A DNA stretch of 5,832 bases from a bacterium. Its GTDB lineage: Bacteria > Spirochaetota > UBA4802 > UBA5550. Positions 1-5,669 of the stretch are shown here, in pieces. Location of the stretch: NCBI GenBank assembly GCA_024224995.1, contig JAAENB010000622.1, positions 1-5,832 of the forward strand, read 5' to 3'. The notes under the pieces were generated by a model that was not told the DNA's origin, did not search any database, and saw only the letters and a list, made by a program, of their open reading frames with translations. Made by a program: the position numbers and the translations under genes. The stretch's first letter is position 1. Each line of letters opens with the position of its first letter.

Positions 1-75
1 GGGCAGCAGGCACACTCCTGCGGGGTTTCCCGAAAATATTCTGTTTGTAAAGGCGTCTACCTGGTAAATTTCCAT
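1..75 (-). CDS. PhzF-family protein, N-terminal fragment (cut by window edge)
   Basis: Read on the - strand from an ATG at 75-73, the frame stays open for 25 codons to the window edge and begins MEIYQVDAFTNRIFSGNP, continuing AGVCLLP. This is the characteristic N-terminus of the PhzF / PhzC-PhzF family: a hydrophobic strand, then QVDAFT, then a GNPAGV turn. The family has a diaminopimelate-epimerase-like fold and includes the phenazine-pathway isomerase PhzF, but most chromosomal members have no assigned substrate, so no phenazine synthesis is implied. The start is supported by a Shine-Dalgarno AGGAGA (complement of 81-86) five bases upstream. Only about a tenth of a usual 260-300 residue protein is visible; the catalytic Glu, expected further on in this family, cannot be checked. 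It is transcribed divergently from the lipoprotein gene at 243. Confidence 0.85.
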   Translation of the reverse strand, partial: MEIYQVDAFTNRIFSGNPAGVCLLP

Positions 76-131
76 TGTTTTCTCCTGTTGTTGGTTGTTG
101 TGGTTTTAGTTTCCTGCCTGTACTTATCAAC

Positions 132-160
132 AATATTTTTCATATTTTTGTTTTTTTCAA
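132..160 (-). promoter_or_regulatory. Weak candidate promoter for the PhzF-family gene
   Basis: On the - strand a TTGAAA box (complement of 155-160) lies 17 bases upstream of an AATATT box (complement of 132-137). The -35 matches sigma70 consensus at five of six positions and the -10 at four. The surrounding DNA is A/T tracts, where chance matches are common, so this is only a candidate. It would give a leader of roughly 50 bases before the start at 75. Confidence 0.3.
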
Positions 161-242
161 AAAAAAACGCTGCTAAAAATGTTGACACCGAAAGAATGGT
201 GATTTCAGGTATATTCATATCAATATTTATCATGGAGAAAAA

Positions 243-1142
243 ATGAAAAAGTTTTACCCGGTGATTTTTGTAATGATCACAATTTTGAGCAGTTGTAATA
301 AGACGAATGAAAATATACCGGTAACGGAATTTGAGAAAAGCAGCCATCTTTCATGGATACAAAATCTCAGAATAAGAAATAAGCCGGAATTAAAATCTAC
401 TGTACTGGGAATGTTAAAAAAGGGTGAGGAAATAAATCTAATAGATGATAAAGAATCTAGAAATATGGGCACTATAGAAAAATTTTCAGAAATAACATTA
501 AATGGAAAAAAAATTATCGCACCGTGGGTAAAAATTCAAACTAAAAATAAAAAAATTGGATGGGTTTTTGGAGGTGGGCTATCAGAAATTACATACTTTG
601 AAAAATATAAAATTTTTGGTGTAAAAAATATTTTAAAAATATATGATATCGAGAAAAAGAAAATTATTGTTAGAGATACGGTAAACACTAAAGTGGCAGA
701 TCAAGATTATAAATATATTAATTCGATTTATGTTCAACGAGAAGGCTCATATTTAATTATCCAACCGTTGCCCTGGCTTGATCCGGTAAGTTTTTATATC
801 GGCATTTTTGACACTGCCAGTAATAAATGGGCAGGGAAAATTCATGGCTTTAATGGATATATTGGAATATCACCATCTAAAGAATATATTTATGCGGATA
901 ATGGGACAGGATCAACGTACAGGAAATCAATAATTTATTCGATTAAAGAGAAAAAATCAGTATATGAATGTTATCCGAACTTTTCATCTCAATGGAATAA
1001 AGACAGCTCTATAGATTTTAAAATTCCCTTATTCAATATTCACAAAAAGTATGACAGAAAAAACGCGCAAGTCCGGAATGTCACCTGGAAGGGTGGTCAA
1101 ATTATTAAAAAAGGTAAAATCGAACGTGCTGTATTTGAATAA
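243..1142 (+). CDS. Putative lipoprotein with SH3b-like domain
   Basis: The 299-residue protein starts with a lipoprotein signal: a Lys pair, a hydrophobic stretch (about 4-15) and a lipobox LSSC with the acylated Cys at 18. It should be lipidated and exported; which membrane it sits in is not known. After a short linker, residues about 36-115 look like a bacterial SH3 (SH3b) domain: the N-L-R-I-R-N-K-P strand, a T-V-L-G-M-L-K-K-G-E turn, then W-V-K-I-Q and G-W-V-F near the end. SH3b domains usually bind peptidoglycan or cell-wall peptides. The rest (about 116-299) is strand-rich, with repeats of the type IYDIEKKK and IFDTASNKW that recall beta-propeller blades, but I do not recognise a family. 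The start is supported by GGAG at 234-237, five bases upstream. Codon use is very AT-rich compared with valS, so transfer is possible. The next gene follows after 56 bases, suggesting co-transcription. Confidence 0.8.
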   Translation: MKKFYPVIFVMITILSSCNKTNENIPVTEFEKSSHLSWIQNLRIRNKPELKSTVLGMLKKGEEINLIDDKESRNMGTIEKFSEITLNGKKIIAPWVKIQTKNKKIGWVFGGGLSEITYFEKYKIFGVKNILKIYDIEKKKIIVRDTVNTKVADQDYKYINSIYVQREGSYLIIQPLPWLDPVSFYIGIFDTASNKWAGKIHGFNGYIGISPSKEYIYADNGTGSTYRKSIIYSIKEKKSVYECYPNFSSQWNKDSSIDFKIPLFNIHKKYDRKNAQVRNVTWKGGQIIKKGKIERAVFE

Positions 1143-1198
1143 ATTATAAAAATTTCTTGCTTCAGTTTCGCCAAATCAATTTTATCGGGAGAAAAAAA

Positions 1199-2008
1199 AT
1201 GGGATTATTTTCAAAAAAGAAAAAACAAGAAGAGACCGCAGAAGGAGCAACTCCGGTTTTAAGTTTTGTACTGTACAATGAATATACAATTACGGAAGCT
1301 CAATTATTATTGAATACCTATAATAAAATATGTGATCCAAAAATGAAAGCAACGAATATTGAGTCTAAAGATAATACCGTAACATTTGAGATATCAGGTA
1401 ATATGGGATTTATTTCATTTATGCCGGCACCCTATCCCTGGGAAGACCTTGAAGGCCCCTGTAGCACATCATGGATGTGGCAAGAAGCGAAAAGTGACTT
1501 GCAGTCACATAAGAACCACATTATTGTCAGCTGGTTATCAAAAAATAGTGAGTATAATAATATCCTTAAAAGTACCATAGTATCGCAACTGACAGCCTCA
1601 GTGGCTGAAGAAGTTAATGCCATAGGGGTTTATTGGGGGAATGCCTGCCTCGTTAACAAGAAAGATGTTTTTTGCAATATGGTCTATGACAGTAGTGAAG
1701 AGAATCTGCCGTACTTCTTATGGATTGATTTTCGCATGGAAAGACATGAAACCGGAGAATTGAACCTTATTACCTATGGACTTGAATCATTTGATATTAT
1801 GGAAATTGAAATTATTAAGTCTAAAAAAGAATTTGAAGAATTAATTGACTTTTCTCTTAACATAGTTCAGTATCTAATTGCAAATGGCAATGTAATCAAA
1901 GATGGAGATACCCTGGGTGAGGACGAAAACCAAAAAATATTAGCGAGTCATACTGAATCTGTATGGAGTGATGATAATAGAGGATTGGTTTTAAGGATAG
2001 AATACTAA
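1199..2008 (+). CDS. DUF4261-domain protein of unknown function
   Basis: The 269-residue protein begins MGLFSKKKKQ, with no signal peptide or membrane segment, so it is probably cytosolic. The pattern matches my memory of the DUF4261 family (Pfam PF14080): W92-x-W94 followed by a Leu/His segment with H104 and H107 leading into IIVSW (108-112); VYWGNA at 144-149; LWIDFRM near 174-180; and TYGLESF (192-198) followed by MEIEI (201-205). No biochemical function is established for this family to my knowledge, and none is proposed. The frame can be extended upstream to a TTG at 1157, but ATG 1199 is preferred because GGGAG at 1187-1191 lies seven bases before it, while the TTG has no ribosome site. 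It follows the SH3b lipoprotein gene by 56 bases on the same strand, so the two may share a transcript. Base composition is AT-rich, though less so than its neighbour. The CDS is confident; the family name is moderately so. Confidence 0.8.
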   Translation: MGLFSKKKKQEETAEGATPVLSFVLYNEYTITEAQLLLNTYNKICDPKMKATNIESKDNTVTFEISGNMGFISFMPAPYPWEDLEGPCSTSWMWQEAKSDLQSHKNHIIVSWLSKNSEYNNILKSTIVSQLTASVAEEVNAIGVYWGNACLVNKKDVFCNMVYDSSEENLPYFLWIDFRMERHETGELNLITYGLESFDIMEIEIIKSKKEFEELIDFSLNIVQYLIANGNVIKDGDTLGEDENQKILASHTESVWSDDNRGLVLRIEY

Positions 2009-2065
2009 TGCCGAGACCGTGAAATTAAAAATAGATATTGATCGAATAATATGACACCCTCATTT

Positions 2066-2084
2066 CCCTCCCCTTCCCTCCCCC
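2066..2084 (-). other. G-quadruplex motif (four G-runs, loops of 1-2 bases)
   Basis: The + strand has C-runs of 3, 4, 3 and 5 separated by T, TT and T. The - strand therefore reads G5-A-G3-AA-G4-A-G3, which meets the usual G3+N1-7 rule with very short loops, the kind that favours stable parallel quadruplexes. A fifth C-run (2057-2059) lies just upstream and an A6 tract just downstream. It sits 67 bases before the thioredoxin-like start and about 10 bases upstream of that gene's candidate -35 box, in AT-rich DNA. The motif is seen directly; folding and any regulatory role are inferred. Confidence 0.6.
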
Positions 2085-2093
2085 AAAAAATGC

Positions 2094-2122
2094 TTGCCTT
2101 AGACACGATATCTTGATATATA
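2094..2122 (+). promoter_or_regulatory. Candidate sigma70-type promoter for the thioredoxin-like gene
   Basis: A TTGCCT box at 2094-2099 is 17 bases upstream of TATATA at 2117-2122, which begins a TA-repeat tract running to about 2127. The predicted start of transcription near 2129 leaves a short leader of about 23 bases containing the ribosome site GGGAG (2140-2144). The TA repeat leaves the exact -10 uncertain. Confidence 0.5.
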
Positions 2123-2151
2123 TATATTAAAAGATCACAGGGAGAACCCAT

Positions 2152-2658
2152 ATGAAAAGAAACTTCATCCTTTCACTCACACTACTACTCATGCTTATTG
2201 TAGTTCAAGACACCCCGGCCGAGGTAAAAGCTCCCTCAATAACGCTCTTTTCCAGTAAAGGAAAACTGGTACTAAGCTCTAAGTTAAGAAACAAGAACCT
2301 CATAGTCTCATTCTGGGCAAGCTACTGCGTGCCATGCCGGAAAGAGATGCCTGAACTGGTCAAATTTGAAAAAAAATATGCCGGGTCAAAAAACCTGAAA
2401 CTGCTTCTCATTAGTGTAGATAAGGACGACAGCAGCGGATCGGCAAAGGCAAAAGGCTTTCAAACTCTAAAAGAGATCGGTTTGAATCATGAATTTTTGC
2501 TGGATATCTACCAGCTCACCATAAAAAAATACACCCCTCAAATAAAAGTTCCCGCAACATTCCTGGTAAACAAAAAAGGAGTTATTGTTTTCAAGGAAAT
2601 CGGTGCTAAAAAAGACACACTCCAAAAACTGGAAAAAGCCATAAAAAAACTAAAATAG
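2152..2658 (+). CDS. TlpA/ResA-like thiol-disulfide oxidoreductase (exported thioredoxin-fold protein)
   Basis: The 168-residue protein starts with Lys/Arg, then a Leu-rich hydrophobic segment (about 5-18) and a possible signal-peptidase site after Ala23; it could instead remain as an N-terminal anchor. Residues about 28-166 form a thioredoxin-like domain of the TlpA/ResA/AhpC-TSA-like group. It shows FWASYC leading to the redox motif C59-V-P-C62, then RKEMPEL, the LLLISVD strand at 84-90, a helix insertion typical of TlpA-like proteins, and the cis-proline loop KVPATFLV with Pro134. Both catalytic cysteines and the cis-Pro are present, so it should be active as a periplasmic thiol reductase or oxidant. 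Substrate is unknown: in related proteins it is often apocytochrome c or another cysteine protein, but no such gene is beside it. The start follows GGGAG (2140-2144) with seven bases of spacing. The preceding 143-base gap contains its own likely promoter. Confidence 0.88.
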   Translation: MKRNFILSLTLLLMLIVVQDTPAEVKAPSITLFSSKGKLVLSSKLRNKNLIVSFWASYCVPCRKEMPELVKFEKKYAGSKNLKLLLISVDKDDSSGSAKAKGFQTLKEIGLNHEFLLDIYQLTIKKYTPQIKVPATFLVNKKGVIVFKEIGAKKDTLQKLEKAIKKLK

Positions 2659-2691
2659 CCTGCAACAAGCAAGCAGATAAGAACAGCATCC

Positions 2692-2779
2692 AGCCTTCAA
2701 GTAACCCCTCTTTGGGTTGTGAGGACTGTTTGAGCGGAGCGAGTTCCGCAGCACCCCAAAGAGGGGTTACTTGAAGGCT
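2692..2779. repeat. Perfect 25-bp inverted repeat with structured loop (REP/MITE-like palindrome)
   Basis: Bases 2692-2716 are exactly complementary to 2755-2779: 25 of 25 pairs. The 38-base loop contains its own small hairpin (GCGGA at 2734-2738 with TCCGC at 2745-2749), and a GTG/CAC pairing (2719-2721 with 2752-2754) can extend the main stem after a two-base bulge. No T-tract follows the right arm, so it is not a normal intrinsic terminator. The size, the nested loop hairpin and the place between two genes fit a dispersed palindromic intergenic element. No transposase or clear target duplication is visible. The inverted repeat is certain; the element class is inferred. Confidence 0.85.
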
Positions 2780-2829
2780 CGCCGCACCCACTTATCGGAA
2801 TCCCCCTGTTTTCCAGCCAAAATAATGTA

Positions 2830-2858
2830 TTGACACCAGCAATAACTGATTCTATATG
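2830..2858 (+). promoter_or_regulatory. Strong sigma70-type promoter for valS
   Basis: A perfect TTGACA at 2830-2835 is followed by a 17-base spacer and TATATG at 2853-2858 (four of six matches to TATAAT). Transcription would start near 2865, giving a leader of about 63 bases before the valS ATG at 2928. This is much too short for a T-box leader of the kind that often controls synthetase genes in Firmicutes. Confidence 0.65.
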
Positions 2859-2861
2859 TCA

Positions 2862-2892
2862 AAGATTCCCCGTTTCCGGGGAATTTTATTAT
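2862..2892 (+). terminator. Terminator-like hairpin at the 5' end of the valS leader
   Basis: An 11-bp stem (2862-2872 with 2877-2887, one G-T pair) closes a TTTC tetraloop. Its core is five consecutive G-C pairs, and the downstream arm runs into TTTTATTAT (2884-2892). It has the shape of an intrinsic terminator and could stop read-through from the thioredoxin-like gene. It also lies at the predicted valS start site, so transcripts from the 2830 promoter would begin inside or at the foot of the stem. Confidence 0.55.
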
Positions 2893-2927
2893 AGATTTTA
2901 ATATAGATTTAACGAGGAAAACGAATC

Positions 2928-5576
2928 ATGAAACTTCCCCCTTCTTCTTACGAGCCCGCAGATGTTGAAAAAAAATGGTACAAAATCTGGGAGGACGGCG
3001 GCCACTTCCACGCGGATGAAAATGACGGTAAAGAGCCCTATACCATAGTAATACCTCCGCCAAATGTCACGGGAACACTCCATATGGGGCATGCCCTGAA
3101 TAATACCCTCCAGGATATACTGGTCCGGTGGCAGCGGATGAAGGGAAAATCGGTTCTCTGGATGCCGGGAATGGACCACGCGGGAATCGCGACACAGAAT
3201 GTTGTGGAACGGCTTCTCAAAGAGGAAGGAAAAACAAAAGACGATCTTGGAAGAGAAAAATTCGAAGAACGGGTATGGAAATGGAAAGAGCATTCGGGCG
3301 GACAAATCCAGGGCCAGCTCCGGCGCCTGGGCTCCTCTCTTGACTGGAAGCGGGAACGATTTACCCTTGATGACGGTCTTTCAAAAGCGGTTCACAAAGT
3401 ATTTGCCACCCTCTACGAAGAAGGACTCATCTACCAGGGATACCGCATTATCAACTGGTGCCCCCGGTGCGAAACCGCCCTCTCCGATATTGAGACCGAA
3501 TACCAGGATCTCGAAGGAAATCTCTGGCATATAAAATATCCCGTTCAGGACTCAGATGAGTTCATTGTTGTAGCAACAACAAGACCCGAAACCATGCTGG
3601 GCGATACAGGTGTAGCGGTAAATCCCGATGATGAGCGCTACAAAGACCTTGTGGGCAAAAACGTAATTCTGCCGCTTATGAACAGGGAAATCCCGGTTTT
3701 TGCCGATGCCTATGTAGACAAAGAATTCGGTACGGGGCTGGTAAAGGTAACCCCTGCTCACGATCCCAATGACTTTGAAATGGGAAAGCGGCACAACCTT
3801 GAAGAAATTAACATTCTGGACAAAACCGGTAATATCAATGAGAACGGCGGAGACTACAATGGACTTTCCCGCTTCGACGCCAGGAAAAAAATCGTTGAAG
3901 ATCTCAAAGCGCTGGGCTTGCTTGAAAAAATTGAAAAACACGATCATTCAGTTGGGCACTGCTACCGCTGCCAGACCATTATCGAACCATATCTTTCCAA
4001 GCAGTGGTTTGTAAAGATCAAGCCCCTGGCAGATGATGCCATTAAAGCCGTAGAAGACGGGCGGATTAAATTTGTTCCCAAAAGCTGGGAAAAGACATAT
4101 TTTGAGTGGATGAGAAATATCCGTGACTGGTGTATCTCACGGCAGCTCTGGTGGGGACACCGGGTCCCTGCGTTTTACTGCGAAGAATGCGATCACGTAA
4201 ACGTGTCAGTGGAACCGCCGACAAAATGCAGCAAATGCGGCTCGGAAAAGCTTGTTCAGGACGAAGATGTTCTCGACACCTGGTTCTCTTCCGGACTCTG
4301 GCCCTTCTCTACCCTGGGCTGGCCCGAAGAAACCGACGCGCTGAAAAAATATTATTCAACAAATGTACTGGTTACTGCCTTTGATATTATCTTTTTCTGG
4401 GTAGCCAGGATGATAATGATGGGACTTAAATTCATGGGCGATGTTCCGTTTAAAGACGTTTATATCCACGCCCTTGTACGGGACGAGAACGGCCACAAAA
4501 TGAGTAAATCAAAAGGGAATGTTGTTGATCCCCTTATCCTCATGGACAAATACGGTACCGACTCCCTCAGGTTTACCCTTGCCATTTTCGCTGCACAGGG
4601 AAGAGACGTTCTCTTTGCCGAAGAGCGGATCAACGGGTACCGGTCTTTTATTAACAAGATCTGGAACTCCACCAGGTTTATTATGATGAACCTGGGTGAC
4701 GATTTTAAACCGCGGGAAATTGATCCCAATGAGCTGGAACTTTTCGACAAGTGGATACTCCACCTGCTGAACGAAACCATTAACAATGTTTCAAAAGGTT
4801 TTGCCGAATATAAATTCAATGACTCTGCCCAGGCTATTTATGATTTCTGGTGGCACCAGTTCTGCGACTGGTATCTTGAGCTCACGAAACAGCGGGTTTA
4901 CGCCAAAGAAGAAAACGCCGCAGCTTCTTCGGACGCGGCAAAGCAGGTTCTTTTTCATATATTAAAAACCTCGCTAAAAATTGTTCATCCCATTATGCCT
5001 TTTCTCACGGAAGAGATCTGGGAAACAATAACCGGCGGGTCCGAAGGACTTATTATGAAAGCAGATTGGCCCGAGCCGAATGCTGCCTATAATTTCGCGG
5101 CAGAAGCCCAGGACGCCTCCCTGTTCCAGGAAATCGTCTATAAAATAAGAAATATCCGCGGCGAGATGAACCTGCCGCCAAACCAGAAGGCTAACGTTGT
5201 TTTTAAAACCCGTAGTGAGCCTGTTTCTGCGATTATCGAACGGGAAGATATGCACATTAAAGCCCTGGCTAAAGTTGAAAATATTTCAATCGACGCGGCT
5301 TATGAGCCCGGTTCTACTGACGCGTCGGCAGTGCTGCCGGATCTTGAAATCTTCGTTCCTCTTGAAGGGCTTATTGATATTGAAAAAGAGAAAGCCCGGC
5401 TGGAAAAAGAGATCGCGAAAACCAGGAACGAGCTGGACCGCGTTGAAAAAAAGCTCGCTAACGAAAACTTTGTTTCAAAAGCGCCGGAGCAGGTTATTGC
5501 CAAAGAGAAAAAGAAACGTGATGAATATAGTGAGGTGCTTTCCAAGCTGGAAGAGAGTCTTGGGAAGGTAAGGTAA
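2928..5576 (+). CDS. valS: Valyl-tRNA synthetase (ValRS), class Ia
   Basis: The 882-residue cytosolic enzyme joins valine to tRNA-Val using ATP, and is complete. The Rossmann catalytic domain shows the HIGH signature as HMGH at 52-55 in PPPNVTGTLHMGH, and KMSKS at 524-528. The CP1 editing domain, which clears mischarged threonine, keeps TTRPET (217-222) and KVTPAHDPND (273-282); Arg219, Thr222, Lys273, Thr275, Asp279 and Asp282 match the editing residues known from Thermus ValRS with an offset of about three. Two zinc sites are intact: Cys178/181 with Cys345/348, and Cys418/421 with Cys434/437. The anticodon-binding domain includes the WWHQFCDWYLEL segment. Residues about 816-882 are the charged C-terminal coiled coil typical of ValRS. 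Length is normal for bacteria. The start has GAGGA at 2914-2918, nine bases upstream, and fits the family N-terminus. It has its own promoter and no T-box. Base composition is much more GC-rich than the genes to its left. Confidence 0.98.
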   Translation: MKLPPSSYEPADVEKKWYKIWEDGGHFHADENDGKEPYTIVIPPPNVTGTLHMGHALNNTLQDILVRWQRMKGKSVLWMPGMDHAGIATQNVVERLLKEEGKTKDDLGREKFEERVWKWKEHSGGQIQGQLRRLGSSLDWKRERFTLDDGLSKAVHKVFATLYEEGLIYQGYRIINWCPRCETALSDIETEYQDLEGNLWHIKYPVQDSDEFIVVATTRPETMLGDTGVAVNPDDERYKDLVGKNVILPLMNREIPVFADAYVDKEFGTGLVKVTPAHDPNDFEMGKRHNLEEINILDKTGNINENGGDYNGLSRFDARKKIVEDLKALGLLEKIEKHDHSVGHCYRCQTIIEPYLSKQWFVKIKPLADDAIKAVEDGRIKFVPKSWEKTYFEWMRNIRDWCISRQLWWGHRVPAFYCEECDHVNVSVEPPTKCSKCGSEKLVQDEDVLDTWFSSGLWPFSTLGWPEETDALKKYYSTNVLVTAFDIIFFWVARMIMMGLKFMGDVPFKDVYIHALVRDENGHKMSKSKGNVVDPLILMDKYGTDSLRFTLAIFAAQGRDVLFAEERINGYRSFINKIWNSTRFIMMNLGDDFKPREIDPNELELFDKWILHLLNETINNVSKGFAEYKFNDSAQAIYDFWWHQFCDWYLELTKQRVYAKEENAAASSDAAKQVLFHILKTSLKIVHPIMPFLTEEIWETITGGSEGLIMKADWPEPNAAYNFAAEAQDASLFQEIVYKIRNIRGEMNLPPNQKANVVFKTRSEPVSAIIEREDMHIKALAKVENISIDAAYEPGSTDASAVLPDLEIFVPLEGLIDIEKEKARLEKEIAKTRNELDRVEKKLANENFVSKAPEQVIAKEKKKRDEYSEVLSKLEESLGKVR

Positions 5577-5582
5577 CGGTTA

Positions 5583-5638
5583 TGCGAGCCCCCCAACCCC
5601 CAAAGGGGGTTGGGGGGCTCGCAAATCCAGTTTTTTTT
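5583..5638 (+). terminator. Perfect 19-bp GC-rich hairpin after valS, with distal T8 tract
   Basis: Bases 5583-5601 pair perfectly with 5605-5623 around an AAA loop; 15 of 19 pairs are G-C, including runs of six and five C. The stem starts six bases after the valS stop. A run of eight T follows, but seven bases separate it from the stem, which is longer than in a normal intrinsic terminator, so efficient termination is plausible rather than sure. The arm sequence resembles the right arm of the palindrome at 2692-2779, so this may be a dispersed repeat used as a terminator. Confidence 0.65.
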
Positions 5639-5669
5639 AAAAGAAAAAAAAGTTTTTCAGGAGTAGGAA

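Noticed and set aside
182..215. TTGACA (182-187) followed by TATATT (210-215) as a promoter for the lipoprotein gene
   Set aside because: The spacer is 22 bases, well outside the normal 16-18, and no acceptable -10 lies at 17. TATA-like hexamers are expected by chance in this AT-rich DNA, so I did not annotate it.
57..347. Open frame of 96 codons on the - strand overlapping the divergent intergenic region
   Set aside because: It overlaps the true start of the PhzF-family gene in another frame and the lipoprotein signal sequence, is rich in A/T-tract codons (Lys, Asn, Thr, Phe), and has no convincing ribosome site or family resemblance.
1157..1198. Extended N-terminus of the DUF4261 protein from the TTG at 1157
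   Set aside because: No ribosome site precedes the TTG, while GGGAG sits at correct spacing before ATG 1199, and the added residues do not match a typical start.
2117..2127. TA dinucleotide tract as a variable microsatellite
   Set aside because: It is only about five and a half units long and is better explained as part of the -10 region of the thioredoxin-like promoter.
2891..2910. Direct repeat ATAGATTT (2891-2898 and 2903-2910) as an operator
   Set aside because: The eight-base repeat is low in complexity, and in AT-rich leader DNA this can be chance; no regulator is nearby.
2865..2927. T-box or amino-acid leader controlling valS
   Set aside because: The leader is only about 63 bases, has no T-box sequence or Stem I-like structure and no Val-rich short reading frame.
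2898..5596. Several overlapping open frames of 60-135 codons on both strands within valS
   Set aside because: They are shadows of the valS reading frame, which has full-length family motifs; none has a ribosome site or recognisable domain.
5605..5617. G-quadruplex in the post-valS hairpin
   Set aside because: Only two G-runs (five and six) are present on one strand, which do not give four separate runs with loops; the hairpin is the far more likely structure.
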